A DNA stretch of 64,000 bases from Paenibacillus sp. JNUCC32 (GCF_014863545.1 NZ_CP062260.1:4473001-4537000); one strand, 5' to 3'; shown: positions 7,935-16,436, counted from the stretch's first letter. Numbers and translations: made by a program. Notes: a model not told the origin generated them from the sequence alone.

Positions 7935-9287
7935 GTGAAAACACAAGCAGAAGGGCTAAATGGCACGCAAACAAAATCACAGCATTTAACGGTTCCGCCC
8001 GACGGCAAAATATCATTCGGGAAATCCGCCATTCTCGGTTTACAGCATGTCGTCGCGATGGACGTCTATGTCGTCCCTTTCCTGATTGCCATGTTAATCG
8101 GCTTAGCGCCCAATCAGTCCAGCGCATTGATTCAATCCACGTTTATTGCAGCCGGGCTTGCCACGATCGTGCAAACGTATTTCTGTATGAAGCTGCCGAT
8201 GGCGCAAGGTCCTTCCTATGTTCCGCTCGGCGCGATTGTCGCCATTTATGCCGCCAGCGGCGGCGGAGAGATGGGTTGGAGTTCCGTGCTGGGCGCGAGC
8301 TTGATTGGCGCGATCCTCGTGATTATTTTGGGGTATACGGGAATTTTCAATAAAATCGTTACTTCCTTCATACCGCCCATTGTCGGGGGTACGATCATCT
8401 TCATCGTCGGTTTGTCCTTATTGCCGGTTGCCATCCGAGACAATATCTACGGCGCCACGGACGCTACCATCAATCAGAACGTACTGCTGGCCCTGATCTC
8501 AGCGGCTGCACTCATTCTGTTCGTGATCCTGGGTTCTTTGTTCCGCACGAGAGGTGCGATATTCCGCGTTACGTCTGTAATGGTCGCACTTATAATCGGA
8601 TGTATCTCGGCCAACTTTATGGGGGTGCTGGATTTCAGCGCTGTCGCAAACGCCAAGTGGTTCAGCATGCCGCAGATCCCGTTTAAGGATTTTGGCTTCT
8701 CGTTCGACTTCTCGGCGATTATCACCATGATCATTATTTATCTCGTCCTGCTGGCAGAAACGACGGGGACATGGTTTGCCATCAGCAATGTCATTGATAA
8801 ACCGTTAACGGATAAGAACATTAACCGGGGGGTCATTGGTGAAGGGATTAGCTGCCTGATTGCTTCCGGACTCGGCTCCACGCCGGTTACCGGCTATTCC
8901 ACCAATGCGGGCATTATTTCTATCACGGGTGTGGCCAGTCGTCGAGTCTTTCTGGCGGTAGGCGGATGGTTTGTCCTCTTCGGCTGCTCCGGCAAATTGG
9001 CCGCATTGATCTCCTCGATCCCAACCGCTGTCATCGGCGGCGTATTCGCCATCGTCTGCGGCATCATCTCGATTAACGGGATCCAGGTCATGAAGAACGT
9101 AAAAATCGGGGAAAAAGAAATGTACATTATCGCCATCCCGATGATTTTGACGTTGGCGTTAGTGCTCATTCCTAAAGATTTCTTGTACACGCTGCCTACG
9201 TTCGTGCAGTATTTGTTGGGCTCGCCGATTCTGGCTGCTTCGATTGCAGCGATCTTGTTAAATAAATTGTTGCCAAACGCGAAGTAG
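7935..9287 (+). CDS. NCS2-family uracil/xanthine permease
   Basis: About 450 residues with 12-14 hydrophobic segments. NCS2 (nucleobase:cation symporter-2) features are GLQHVVAMDVYVVPFLIA at the start, the QGPSYVPLGA loop, PPIVGGTIIFIVGLSLLP and the cofactor-like loop LGSTPVTGYSTNAGIISITGVASR. The partner guanine deaminase suggests a purine substrate (guanine or xanthine), but sequence alone does not separate this from uracil. I place the start at GTG 7935, with GAGGTG 9 nt upstream; an upstream TTG at 7890 has a poor ribosome site. A terminator follows. Confidence 0.9.
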   Translation: MKTQAEGLNGTQTKSQHLTVPPDGKISFGKSAILGLQHVVAMDVYVVPFLIAMLIGLAPNQSSALIQSTFIAAGLATIVQTYFCMKLPMAQGPSYVPLGAIVAIYAASGGGEMGWSSVLGASLIGAILVIILGYTGIFNKIVTSFIPPIVGGTIIFIVGLSLLPVAIRDNIYGATDATINQNVLLALISAAALILFVILGSLFRTRGAIFRVTSVMVALIIGCISANFMGVLDFSAVANAKWFSMPQIPFKDFGFSFDFSAIITMIIIYLVLLAETTGTWFAISNVIDKPLTDKNINRGVIGEGISCLIASGLGSTPVTGYSTNAGIISITGVASRRVFLAVGGWFVLFGCSGKLAALISSIPTAVIGGVFAIVCGIISINGIQVMKNVKIGEKEMYIIAIPMILTLALVLIPKDFLYTLPTFVQYLLGSPILAASIAAILLNKLLPNAK

Positions 9288-9331
9288 GTTGTAGGGCGAG
9301 GTAATTGGAGTTGTATGTAAGGTTTACGGAG

Positions 9332-9381
9332 CTACCCCTAAAGAGACTACGTTTGTCGTAGGCTTTGGGGGTGGTTTTTTT
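9332..9381 (+). terminator. Rho-independent terminator of the purine operon
   Basis: Stem CTACCCCTAAAG (9332-9343) pairs with CTTTGGGGGTGG (9363-9374) with one G-T pair near the base, followed by TTTTTTT. Confidence 0.8.
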
Positions 9382-9522
9382 GTATGGTAAATTTCTCATC
9401 ACAACATAGAGTTATTAGAATATGTTATACTTGCCCAAAAAAGGTAATAAGGATAGAATTTATATAACCCTCAAGAAATTGAAAAATCAGAATTTATAGA
9501 GAGTTAAGGAAGGGAGAAACTT

Positions 9523-9714
9523 ATGGCGAAAAACCCATTAAAAATTTCAATATTCATGATTGGTATCTTTATCCTGTGCGTTGTCGCATTAAAAACATTT
9601 CAAAACGGCTTAAATCTAAATGGTGTTATTGATTTTATAGAATGGGTAACGTTATACATTTTGCCTTGGATTTTTCTATACTGGTTCATAAAATACGTTA
9701 AACAAAAAATATAA
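9523..9714 (+). CDS. Small two-TM membrane protein
   Basis: 63 residues with two hydrophobic segments (about residues 8-26 and 40-58) and a basic C-terminus (KYVKQKI). An AAGGAAGGGAG ribosome site precedes the ATG. No family recognised. It converges on the secreted protein gene 9773-10771 with a shared terminator. The pairing of a small two-TM gene with a secreted-protein gene recalls the 1628/1852 pair, although here they are convergent. Confidence 0.7.
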   Translation: MAKNPLKISIFMIGIFILCVVALKTFQNGLNLNGVIDFIEWVTLYILPWIFLYWFIKYVKQKI

Positions 9715-9761
9715 AGGCAGTTCCAAAAGCTATTGATAGCTTTTGGAACTGCCTTTTTAAT
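9713..9761. terminator. Bidirectional terminator
   Basis: 21-bp perfect stem (9713-9733 with 9736-9756), 2-nt loop, T-runs on both strands. It separates the convergent genes 9523-9714 (+) and 9773-10771 (-). Confidence 0.9.
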
Positions 9762-9772
9762 TCATTTAAGAA

Positions 9773-10771
9773 CTAGTATGCATAATCAGGGCCGATTAAA
9801 GTATCTGTTGCAGCCGTTCCACCTTTGATTGTAACAGAAAAAGAACCATTGCTGTTTAATGTAACATTATCAACATATGTTTTATCCCATGTATGACGCA
9901 TATACGCTACAGCATTTCCACTTGCACCTGAAAACTTACTATCATATGCAAGTTTCACTGCACCAGATCCAAAATTCATTGCATATTTGGCATAACCATC
10001 ACTACCTAAACCAAAGCCAGATACGCTATCTTGGAATTTGAACATTGCGCCATGCTTACTATCAAAAGTACCTACCCGGTTTGTTTGTTGAGGAGCTGAA
10101 TAGGATCCTGTTTTTCCATTATTGTATGGAGACGGTGCATCTTGCCATATTGGTTGCAAGTGGAACTCTTTAAGAGCAGCACCATTAGTGCCACCAATTA
10201 AGTTAATACCTGCAGTATCAGCACCACCTAAAGGTCCAGTGGGGTTTGCAAAACCCAAATATTTTCTTGCTTCTTCCCACCATGCATTAGCATTCGTCCA
10301 TTTGAAACCGCCCCAGATCTCCCAATATTTCGTTGTAGAATTGTAAAGCCCAAACGGAGTGTTGACTTGAATATCCCCATTTTGTGCATGAGGTGTTACT
10401 ACAGAATTATCTTGGCCTAATTCGTAGTAAACAAGTCCGTTACTTTCTAACACTTCAAAAAATTCATCAGTAAATTTTTCCTCTTGGCCTACAGCGACTT
10501 TAGCAAGATACATATCTAGTTCTTCAGGAGACATTTGTGAGGCACTTGTTTTGAATGAGGACACATTATTTTCCGCAGCATTTGCAATTAAAGGTTTTAC
10601 ATTGACTTCATTTTCATATCTAACTACTTTACCAATGGGGTTTACCGAAGGGTCTGAAACTAGATCTACGACATTTTGTGAATATTTAGATTCGTCTGCG
10701 AATACCGCCCCTGAGAGGCTTGAACCTACCAAGGATAGTAGTAGCAATGATGAGAGAATTTTTTTCTTCAT
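9773..10771 (-). CDS. Secreted protein of unknown function
   Basis: 332 residues. Signal peptide MKKKILSSLLLLSLVGSSLS with cleavage near VFA. A polar, helical N-terminal part (residues 30-130) looks like a prodomain. The C-terminal two thirds are rich in W, Y, G and N (YWEIWGGFKWTNANAWWEEAR, GGTNGAALKEFHLQPIW) and look beta-rich, with almost no cysteine. No enzyme motif is recognised. An AGGAGATGA-type ribosome site precedes the ATG. Monocistronic, convergent with the small membrane protein gene. Could be an exported hydrolase inhibitor, bacteriocin-like or matrix protein; no function is claimed. Confidence 0.75.
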   Translation of the reverse strand: MKKKILSSLLLLSLVGSSLSGAVFADESKYSQNVVDLVSDPSVNPIGKVVRYENEVNVKPLIANAAENNVSSFKTSASQMSPEELDMYLAKVAVGQEEKFTDEFFEVLESNGLVYYELGQDNSVVTPHAQNGDIQVNTPFGLYNSTTKYWEIWGGFKWTNANAWWEEARKYLGFANPTGPLGGADTAGINLIGGTNGAALKEFHLQPIWQDAPSPYNNGKTGSYSAPQQTNRVGTFDSKHGAMFKFQDSVSGFGLGSDGYAKYAMNFGSGAVKLAYDSKFSGASGNAVAYMRHTWDKTYVDNVTLNSNGSFSVTIKGGTAATDTLIGPDYAY

Positions 10772-11077
10772 TTTAAATCATCTCCTAAATTATAGTATTT
10801 AAATCCTTACATTTACATTAACGTAATATTTATACTAAAAGTTTGATATTTTTCAAAAATATTTTTTTTGAAACTGGTAGGGTACACTTGATAGTTTCAT
10901 GACACTAATCGGATTAGTCACAACGATTGGTCTTGCTCTTAGAACCAATGCAAAAAGAAATAGGTCGCTCGTGGATGCGAAAACGACCTATTTCTTGTCC
11001 CTGTCTCTACTTTCCGCCTTTAAGGGCGGCTGTTGTTAGAAGTGAGCATTTTCATTCCTCTGTATTGCGTTGCATGT
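10772..11077. other. Intergenic region with one hairpin
   Basis: AT-rich leader of the secreted protein gene followed by the terminator of the SUKH gene (10951-10995). Nothing else is seen. Confidence 0.5.
10951..10995 (-). terminator. Terminator of the SUKH gene
   Basis: 12-bp stem AGAAATAGGTCG (10956-10967) / CGACCTATTTCT (10984-10995), followed by TTTTTGC on the minus strand. A degenerate relative occurs near 18741-18779. Confidence 0.75.
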
Positions 11078-11818
11078 CTACCGGTCTAATGACAGATTCG
11101 TTCGAAACGCAGGCAAATTGTTTGCCTGCCCCATCACACTCAATAGTTTTTCCATGCTCGCTCGCTGAAAGGACGCCAGGTATACAGCCAACAGTTCATC
11201 CGTCTCCTCTTCGGATACGTCAAGTTCAAACACGATCAGCACATCGTCCTTCAGATAGATTTTCCATGCATTCAGCTCTGACCCTTCCTCCATCTCAAAC
11301 TCCGGTTCCTCCAGACGCATGCATCTGCGATAGTCGGACAAGCTCCACATGCTCTCATCGAAAATGGCCCAATACGGCAGCCGATCCTCAACGCCCAACT
11401 GAACGAGTCCCTTGCCAGCGAGAAAACGTTGAAGCGATCGATTTTCCAGCTGCCAGTCGGGAGAGTTCCACGCGCACAAATAGACCGGTGGATCTTCCTG
11501 CTCCAAATCCTGAAGTCGGATCCCGCAATATATTACGGACTCCTCTACTTGATAGAAGATCAGAAATGCCTTATCTGTCGTAAAAAATGTATCATCAGGA
11601 ATAAACACATCCTGCAGAGGGAGCGGTTCATATTGGTTATTGCACCCTTGAGTGATATATGGGGATTGTCCCAAAATCTTATAATATTCCCGCAGCACCG
11701 TCGGCAACGGGAAACCCAAGCTTTGTTCCTTTGCTTGAATGTCCGCCTCCGGAATGCCGTGGGCCTCCTTGTGATGCTCTCCTAATACATGGAGAATTCC
11801 TTCGATATTTGCTTTCAT
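11078..11818 (-). CDS. SMI1/KNR4 (SUKH) family protein
   Basis: 246 residues, acidic, no signal peptide. The N-terminal part has the SUKH pattern: GIPEADIQAKEQSLGFPLPTVLREYYKILG, then residues around VFIPDD and LIFYQVEESVIYCGI. SUKH proteins are often immunity proteins against secreted nuclease toxins, or cytosolic regulatory proteins. No toxin gene is adjacent, so this is an orphan. A purine-rich GGAGGTTGA site precedes the ATG. Confidence 0.8.
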   Translation of the reverse strand: MKANIEGILHVLGEHHKEAHGIPEADIQAKEQSLGFPLPTVLREYYKILGQSPYITQGCNNQYEPLPLQDVFIPDDTFFTTDKAFLIFYQVEESVIYCGIRLQDLEQEDPPVYLCAWNSPDWQLENRSLQRFLAGKGLVQLGVEDRLPYWAIFDESMWSLSDYRRCMRLEEPEFEMEEGSELNAWKIYLKDDVLIVFELDVSEEETDELLAVYLASFQRASMEKLLSVMGQANNLPAFRTNLSLDR

Positions 11819-11931
11819 TTAGTTGGGTCAACCTCCTCGATGTATATCGTTCAACAATATTTCTGCGAGTTCTTATAGAGAATATTGATACGCTTCGCAA
11901 CGAATACAATCTAATTTATTCAATCTAACAA

Positions 11932-12420
11932 TCATGAATTGAATAAGTCTGATGCTGAAACCTTTTTCCATCCTTCAAATCCGACTAAATTTAATATCCG
12001 TTCTTTTTCTGAAGCATCAAATTTGTCCGTATCTTTTTTAAGACTCCCTTCAAATTCCTTCATGTACTGCTCATTACTCGTGTCGGTAACATACATATAA
12101 TAGACATCTTGGATGATATCTCCGTTACGAAATTGGTACTGAAAGACATACATTTGCTCTATTTCTTGGGTTTCAGGCAACGGTTCAGACTCTCCACTCT
12201 GTGCCCATTTTGCGGCATTCCTCAGCAAATCAGGCTCACTTTGAACATTGATCAGTTCGGGTTGAACGCGATGGGTATCGTTACGGTACAAATAGATATT
12301 TACCATCTCCAACAAGCCGGGTTCTTCTATTCGATCCGGGTTTCTTGGCGAACAGGAAGTTAGGAGGGAAGCAACAAGAACAGCATACAATAGGGCTATT
12401 TTTTTGTTAATATGAAACAC
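11932..12420 (-). CDS. Putative lipoprotein
   Basis: 162 residues. N-terminal hydrophobic segment ends in a lipobox (LLTSCSP), predicting lipid attachment at about Cys23 and a location on the outer face of the membrane. The rest is polar and acidic with no recognised domain. It lies alone, divergent from the sulfur operon that begins at 12.7 kb. Confidence 0.7.
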   Translation of the reverse strand: MFHINKKIALLYAVLVASLLTSCSPRNPDRIEEPGLLEMVNIYLYRNDTHRVQPELINVQSEPDLLRNAAKWAQSGESEPLPETQEIEQMYVFQYQFRNGDIIQDVYYMYVTDTSNEQYMKEFEGSLKKDTDKFDASEKERILNLVGFEGWKKVSASDLFNS

Positions 12421-12528
12421 TCCTATATATCACTTCAATTAAGAACGTATTTTCCGTATGGGAGAATATACATTACGCCATATTTTAACATAGCCTCTTC
12501 CATAGACTTTAGACTCGCATATTTCCGG

Positions 12529-12557
12529 TTGACGAAACCATAATCGGGAAGTATAAT
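12529..12557 (+). promoter_or_regulatory. Promoter of the organosulfur operon
   Basis: TTGACG (12529-12534), 17-nt spacer, TATAAT (12552-12557), a near-consensus sigma-A promoter about 140 bases before the permease gene. Confidence 0.75.
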
Positions 12558-12569
12558 CAAATCCATATT

Positions 12570-12592
12570 AAACTTATAGGAATTATTAAACA
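12570..12592 (+). promoter_or_regulatory. Possible CymR-type operator
   Basis: AACTTATAGGAATTATTAAA just downstream of the -10 resembles the ATNGGAATT core of CymR (cysteine-metabolism repressor) sites as I remember it. Position over the expected transcription start would suit repression. Inference only. Confidence 0.35.
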
Positions 12593-12619
12593 TTAAATGA
12601 TACCGACCATTCAAATGGA

Positions 12620-12668
12620 GGTCACAGCCTCAGCAGATATTGTGCTGGCGTTGTGGCCTTTTTCTTTT
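12620..12668 (+). terminator. Leader terminator/attenuator before the sulfur operon
   Basis: Imperfect 16-bp stem GGTCACAGCCTCAGCA (12620-12635) / TGCTGGCGTTGTGGCC (12643-12658), then TTTTTCTTTT. It lies between promoter and first gene with no other plus-strand gene to end, so it would act as an attenuator. The S-box (SAM-I) core was looked for and not seen. Confidence 0.6.
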
Positions 12669-12699
12669 GATCCTATTTTTGAAGGCTAGGTGAGTTGAA

Positions 12700-13482
12700 A
12701 TGATGAGAAAGCTCATGTCCAATCCCATCATCGGAAAATGTTTGCCTTGGGTTCTCCCCATCTTACTGATCGTTGTGTGGGCTATATTATCCAATCTTGA
12801 CGTGATTTCGAGGAAAATTCTCCCCCTGCCTCAAGACGTTTTATTTTCTTTCAGGGATTTGCTGTTATCTGGAAAGTTAATCGAACACATCGCCATCAGT
12901 TTCCAAAGAGCGTTCATTGGTTTCTTAATCGGCGGTGGGATCGGTCTTGTACTGGGCTTTATCAACGGCTTATCGTCCATCGCCGAAAAATTGTTGGATA
13001 CAACGATTCAAATGGTACGCAATGTTCCTCATCTGGCGATGATTCCTCTAGTCGTTCTATGGTTTGGTATTGGCGAAGAGTCGAAAATATTCTTGGTCGC
13101 GGTTGGCGTGTTATTTCCGGTCTACATCAATACCTTGCACGGCATCCGCTCCGTGGACAACGGATTGATCGAAATGGGCAGCGTATACGGACTGCGCACC
13201 GCTTCGCTCTTCTGGAAAATCGTTCTGCCTGGCGCCCTGCCTTCCATTCTGGTCGGACTCCGCTACGCTTTAGGCATCATGTGGTTGACCTTAATCGTAT
13301 CCGAAACGATTGCCACGAATTCGGGCATCGGCTTCCTAGCCATGAATGCAAGAGAATACATGCAAACCGATATTATTCTGCTAACCATTGTGCTGTATGC
13401 CTTATTTGGAAAGCTGGCCGATTCCATCGCGAAGCTCTTAGAGAAGCGCTTCTTACAATGGAACCCGAATTATCACAACTAA
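12700..13482 (+). CDS. ssuC: ABC transporter permease, SsuC-type
   Basis: 260 residues, about six TM segments. BPD_transp_1-type permease of the nitrate/sulfonate/taurine class: NVPHLAMIPLVVLWFGIGEESKIF and the EAA-like loop ALPSILVGLRYALGIMWLTLIVSE. Moves organosulfur compounds across the membrane with the ATPase encoded next. First gene of the operon, behind a promoter and attenuator. ATG preceded by AGGTGAG. Substrate assignment (sulfonates) rests on family and on the downstream SsuD-like gene. Confidence 0.88.
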   Translation: MMRKLMSNPIIGKCLPWVLPILLIVVWAILSNLDVISRKILPLPQDVLFSFRDLLLSGKLIEHIAISFQRAFIGFLIGGGIGLVLGFINGLSSIAEKLLDTTIQMVRNVPHLAMIPLVVLWFGIGEESKIFLVAVGVLFPVYINTLHGIRSVDNGLIEMGSVYGLRTASLFWKIVLPGALPSILVGLRYALGIMWLTLIVSETIATNSGIGFLAMNAREYMQTDIILLTIVLYALFGKLADSIAKLLEKRFLQWNPNYHN

Positions 13483-13495
13483 GTCCTGAAAGGAT

Positions 13496-14293
13496 GTGTC
13501 GATCCTGAAATCCTCTACCCATGGTGTGCATCTTCGTATATCCCAATTACAGAAAAGCTTTGGCGAGCAGCCTGTACTTCGAGGCATTGAGTTAGACGTG
13601 AAGCCCGGAGAGTTCATTGCCATTATCGGGCGAAGCGGCTGCGGGAAAAGCACGCTATTGCGCGTGATCGCCGGCTTGGAACCCTCCACGTCGGGAGACA
13701 TAAGGATCAATGACCATCCGGTCGACCATGTGCAAACCGAAACCCGGATGATGTTTCAAGACGCCCGGCTGCTGCCCTGGAATAAGGTCATCGATAACGT
13801 AGCGATCGGACTTCGAAAAGAAGACCGTCATAAAGCGGAAGCCGCTTTAGATCAGGTTGGGCTCGGTGCCCGGGCCAATGAATGGCCGTCCGTGCTCTCC
13901 GGCGGTCAGAAACAACGAGTCGCCTTAGCAAGAGCATTAGCCAGCCATCCCAAATTATTGCTGCTCGATGAGCCTTTAGGCGCGTTGGATGCATTGACCC
14001 GTATTGAAATGCAGCAATTAATCGAATCGCTATGGCAGCAGCAGCCATTTACGACCGTCTTGATTACGCACGATGTCGAAGAGGCTGTCGTCTTGGCCGA
14101 TCGCGTGGTCCTCATTGAGGAAGGCCGGATCGCGATGGATCGAGCCGTCCCTTTCCCGCGCCCCCGTCAACGGGGAAATGCCGAAGTGGCCGCATTCATC
14201 GATCACATCCTGAAACGGGTCTTGGGCATAACCGAAGTGGCAAGCCGGCATGAAGCAGAAGACCTCCCCTATCCATTAAAGAAAGGTTCATAG
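13496..14293 (+). CDS. ssuB: ABC transporter ATP-binding protein, SsuB-type
   Basis: 265 residues. Walker [10 protein letters not shown] (about residue 43), Q-loop [11 protein letters not shown], signature [15 protein letters not shown], Walker [13 protein letters not shown] and H-loop ITHDVEEAV are all present. DARLLPW is typical of the SsuB/TauB/NrtD class. The GTG start lies 13 nt after the permease stop; its ribosome site (AAAGG) is closer than normal, so the start is uncertain. Supplies ATP hydrolysis for uptake by the permease gene just upstream. Confidence 0.9.
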   Translation: MSILKSSTHGVHLRISQLQKSFGEQPVLRGIELDVKPGEFIAIIGRSGCGKSTLLRVIAGLEPSTSGDIRINDHPVDHVQTETRMMFQDARLLPWNKVIDNVAIGLRKEDRHKAEAALDQVGLGARANEWPSVLSGGQKQRVALARALASHPKLLLLDEPLGALDALTRIEMQQLIESLWQQQPFTTVLITHDVEEAVVLADRVVLIEEGRIAMDRAVPFPRPRQRGNAEVAAFIDHILKRVLGITEVASRHEAEDLPYPLKKGS

Positions 14294-14387
14294 GTTTCGA
14301 ATACCCTCCCACTTGGGAGGAGAATTCCATAACTATTTCTTGAAGGAGGTGGATCAAGAGCGAGCGTTTGACCGGATGTGAAACCGT

Positions 14388-14450
14388 AAGAAAAACGTCT
14401 ATCGACGTACTTTCAAAGAAGACAGACCGCGTTTAGCGGTAGTTTTTCTT
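14388..14450 (+). ncRNA. Candidate structured leader RNA (three-way junction with terminator)
   Basis: Outer stem AAGAAAAAC (14388-14396) / GTTTTTCTT (14442-14450); inner hairpins CGTC/GACG (14396-14399 with 14404-14407) and ACCGC/GCGGT (14426-14430 with 14436-14440). The last hairpin plus the T-rich 3' strand looks like a terminator whose T-run can instead pair with the 5' arm. It is the 229-nt gap between ssuB and the desulfinase-like gene. No known riboswitch class recognised. Confidence 0.4.
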
Positions 14451-14452
14451 GC

Positions 14453-14496
14453 GATATCAGGCAGCAGATTCTCCGAAGTTTATACTTTCTGATATC
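14453..14496 (+). repeat. Inverted repeat before the desulfinase-like gene
   Basis: GATATCAG (14453-14460) and CTGATATC (14489-14496), perfect 8-bp arms, 27 nt before the ATG at 14523. Probably an RNA stem in the leader or an operator. Confidence 0.5.
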
Positions 14497-14522
14497 TAGA
14501 AAAAGAAAGGAGCCCAGAAAGC

Positions 14523-15539
14523 ATGCCCAACATCGATAGTCCGCAAGAAATCGTAAAAGAAATTAGGATTACCCGCTGCCCCGTTCCGACAGCAGCCAGT
14601 TTGGCCCTTGACCTCGGGCTTCTTGATCAGGAGCTTGAAAAGTCCGGATGTACGGCAGCGGAGCTAACGCGAGACGCCCGTCAAGCTTTGCCTGATGCGC
14701 ATTTTAATCACACCTTGCCATTCCTGGTGCGGGAAGGCGGCAACATTCCGGCTTTATGGGCACGCTCCACCGGGAGTGATACGCGGCTGATCGGACTAAG
14801 CTGGGTCGATGAATATCAAGCCATCCTCACCCTTCCCGACTCGGATCTTCAGGAGCCTGGCGATCTGCGCGGAAGACGAATCGGGATTCCTCGTCATGGA
14901 TATTTGGAGGTCGATTTTCGAGCAGCCCAAGCGCTTCGCGGGTTTCATAATGCGCTCTCGCTGGCGAACCTTACGCTGGATGACGTCAACATCACCCATC
15001 TTGAAGCGGCTCGTGAAGGAAGAAGGGATTCGTGGAATACCGAAATCGAGGCGCTGCAGCGGCGTGAGATCGATGCTGTTTTTGTCAAAGGAGCTACCGG
15101 ACTGGAGGCCGCCCGTACGGTCGGCCTAAAGGAAGTGATCGAGCTCGGGTTCCATCCGGATCCGCTGGTGCGAGTCAACAATGGCGTGCCCCGAACCGTG
15201 ACCGTCGATACGGCCTTGACGGAGCAGGAGCATATCGTGGAACAGATTCTCACTTCGCTGCTTCGTGCCGCCGATTGGTCCAAAGATCATCCCGATGATT
15301 TCATTCGGGTCGTTACGAAGGAAACCGGCGCTTCCTCCGAATATGTAGCTTCCGCTTATCGCAATATTTCGCTTCGACCCGCACTGCGTGAAGACTACTT
15401 AACAGCACTTGATGACCAGAGCAGGTTCCTGTTCGAGCATGGTTTCCTCCCGAATCCCGTGAACGTATGGGACTGGATTCTTCCCGAACCGTTAGCCGCG
15501 GCTGAACAAAACATTGCCAAAGGAGTGTCTCTCACATGA
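14523..15539 (+). CDS. DszB-type sulfinate desulfinase homologue
   Basis: 338 residues, periplasmic-binding-protein fold without a signal peptide, so cytosolic. The N-terminal TRCPVPTAASLALDLGLLD matches DszB (2'-hydroxybiphenyl-2-sulfinate desulfinase) around its catalytic Cys. Here Cys19, His60 and Arg70 correspond to the DszB Cys-His-Arg site; His and Arg are 10 residues apart as in DszB, and GGNIPALWA follows the Arg. GDLRGRRIGIPRHG is the usual binding-protein strand. DszB releases sulfite from an aromatic sulfinate. Beside an SsuD-like flavin monooxygenase and a sulfonate ABC transporter this gene suggests C-S bond cleavage of an aromatic sulfur compound. True substrate unknown. AAGGAG lies upstream of the ATG. 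Confidence 0.75.
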   Translation: MPNIDSPQEIVKEIRITRCPVPTAASLALDLGLLDQELEKSGCTAAELTRDARQALPDAHFNHTLPFLVREGGNIPALWARSTGSDTRLIGLSWVDEYQAILTLPDSDLQEPGDLRGRRIGIPRHGYLEVDFRAAQALRGFHNALSLANLTLDDVNITHLEAAREGRRDSWNTEIEALQRREIDAVFVKGATGLEAARTVGLKEVIELGFHPDPLVRVNNGVPRTVTVDTALTEQEHIVEQILTSLLRAADWSKDHPDDFIRVVTKETGASSEYVASAYRNISLRPALREDYLTALDDQSRFLFEHGFLPNPVNVWDWILPEPLAAAEQNIAKGVSLT

Positions 15540-16435
15540 CTCAAACGAAAGCAGACGTAACCATCGGCGTTCATCCTAATAATCATTCGTTATTCGTATT
15601 GCGCCGCTTAGGCTTTTTGGAAGAGATTCTTAAAGACCTTAACGCAACCGTTGCTTGGGTTGATTACACCGACGGAGCAAGGACGCCGCTGCGGATCGCT
15701 TCCGGCGAAATCGACTTCGGCGGTACAGGTTCTACCCCGCCGTTAACCGCGCAGGCGTCGGGTATCGATATCGTGTACGTTGCGGTATCGAATCCCCGTA
15801 CAGCCAGCGGCGCATTAGTGGTGCGCAAGGAATCGCCGGTGCAATCCGTTGCGGATTTGAAAGGCTTGCGCATTGCGCTGTCCGAAGGGTCCTGGCATAC
15901 GAGTTTTCTGGCAACCGCCCTCGACAAGGCAGGCCTTCTATATGATGATGTCGTTCGTGCGGATATAGGCAATGAGGGGGCAAAGGCACTGCTTGCCGGC
16001 GAAGTGGAGGCTTGGGTCGGCAACGATCCGCAGCTGACGGAGCTGCACAACAAAGGTCTCATTCGCACGCTCGTGCCGCTTGAGTCCCATATCTCTCACC
16101 GTTCCGTATGGTTTGCCAGCCGGGATTTCGCGACGAATCAGCCGCAGCTGCTCCAGGCCGTAGTTGAGGCGCTACAGCAAGCAGATCAGTGGATTCAAGA
16201 CAACACGCGCGAAGCGGCGGAGCTGTTTGCCCGGGACTTGCCCGATTGGCCTTCCGTGGATTCATGGGAAGCTGCGCTTCGGCGGAGACCTTGGGGGTTG
16301 CAGCCGATTACCGAGGAATTCATATCTGAACAGCAGCGGGTGGCCGATCTGTTAGCACGCCAGCACATTTTGCCGAAAGAAATTGTCGTTTCAGATGCCG
16401 TGTTACCTGCACCCGTAGAAATTGGAGGAGAATAA
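15536..16435 (+). CDS. SsuA-like substrate-binding-fold protein lacking a signal peptide
   Basis: 299 residues. Overlaps the desulfinase-like gene by 4 nt (ATGA), so translation is coupled. NMT1/SsuA-type domain: TIGVHPNNHSLFVLRRLGFLEE, GEIDFGGTGSTPPLTAQASGIDIVYVA, SVADLKGLRIALSEGSWHTSFL and EVEAWVGNDPQL. There is no signal peptide or lipobox, unlike the last gene of this operon. It therefore probably works in the cytosol as a second C-S lyase/desulfinase-like enzyme or a ligand sensor. An alternative is that a mis-set start hides a signal, but no upstream in-frame room exists without entering the previous gene. Confidence 0.7.
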   Translation: MTQTKADVTIGVHPNNHSLFVLRRLGFLEEILKDLNATVAWVDYTDGARTPLRIASGEIDFGGTGSTPPLTAQASGIDIVYVAVSNPRTASGALVVRKESPVQSVADLKGLRIALSEGSWHTSFLATALDKAGLLYDDVVRADIGNEGAKALLAGEVEAWVGNDPQLTELHNKGLIRTLVPLESHISHRSVWFASRDFATNQPQLLQAVVEALQQADQWIQDNTREAAELFARDLPDWPSVDSWEAALRRRPWGLQPITEEFISEQQRVADLLARQHILPKEIVVSDAVLPAPVEIGGE

Positions 16436-16436
16436 A

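Noticed and set aside
7844..8353. 169-codon plus-strand frame across the deaminase/permease junction
   Set aside because: Out of frame with both clear protein families; composition is that of a shadow frame.
12558..12700. SAM-I (S-box) riboswitch before ssuC, and again before 14523
   Set aside because: Terminator-like hairpins exist, but the S-box core and the GCAACC element are missing. ATCAAGAG at 14353 is an isolated resemblance.
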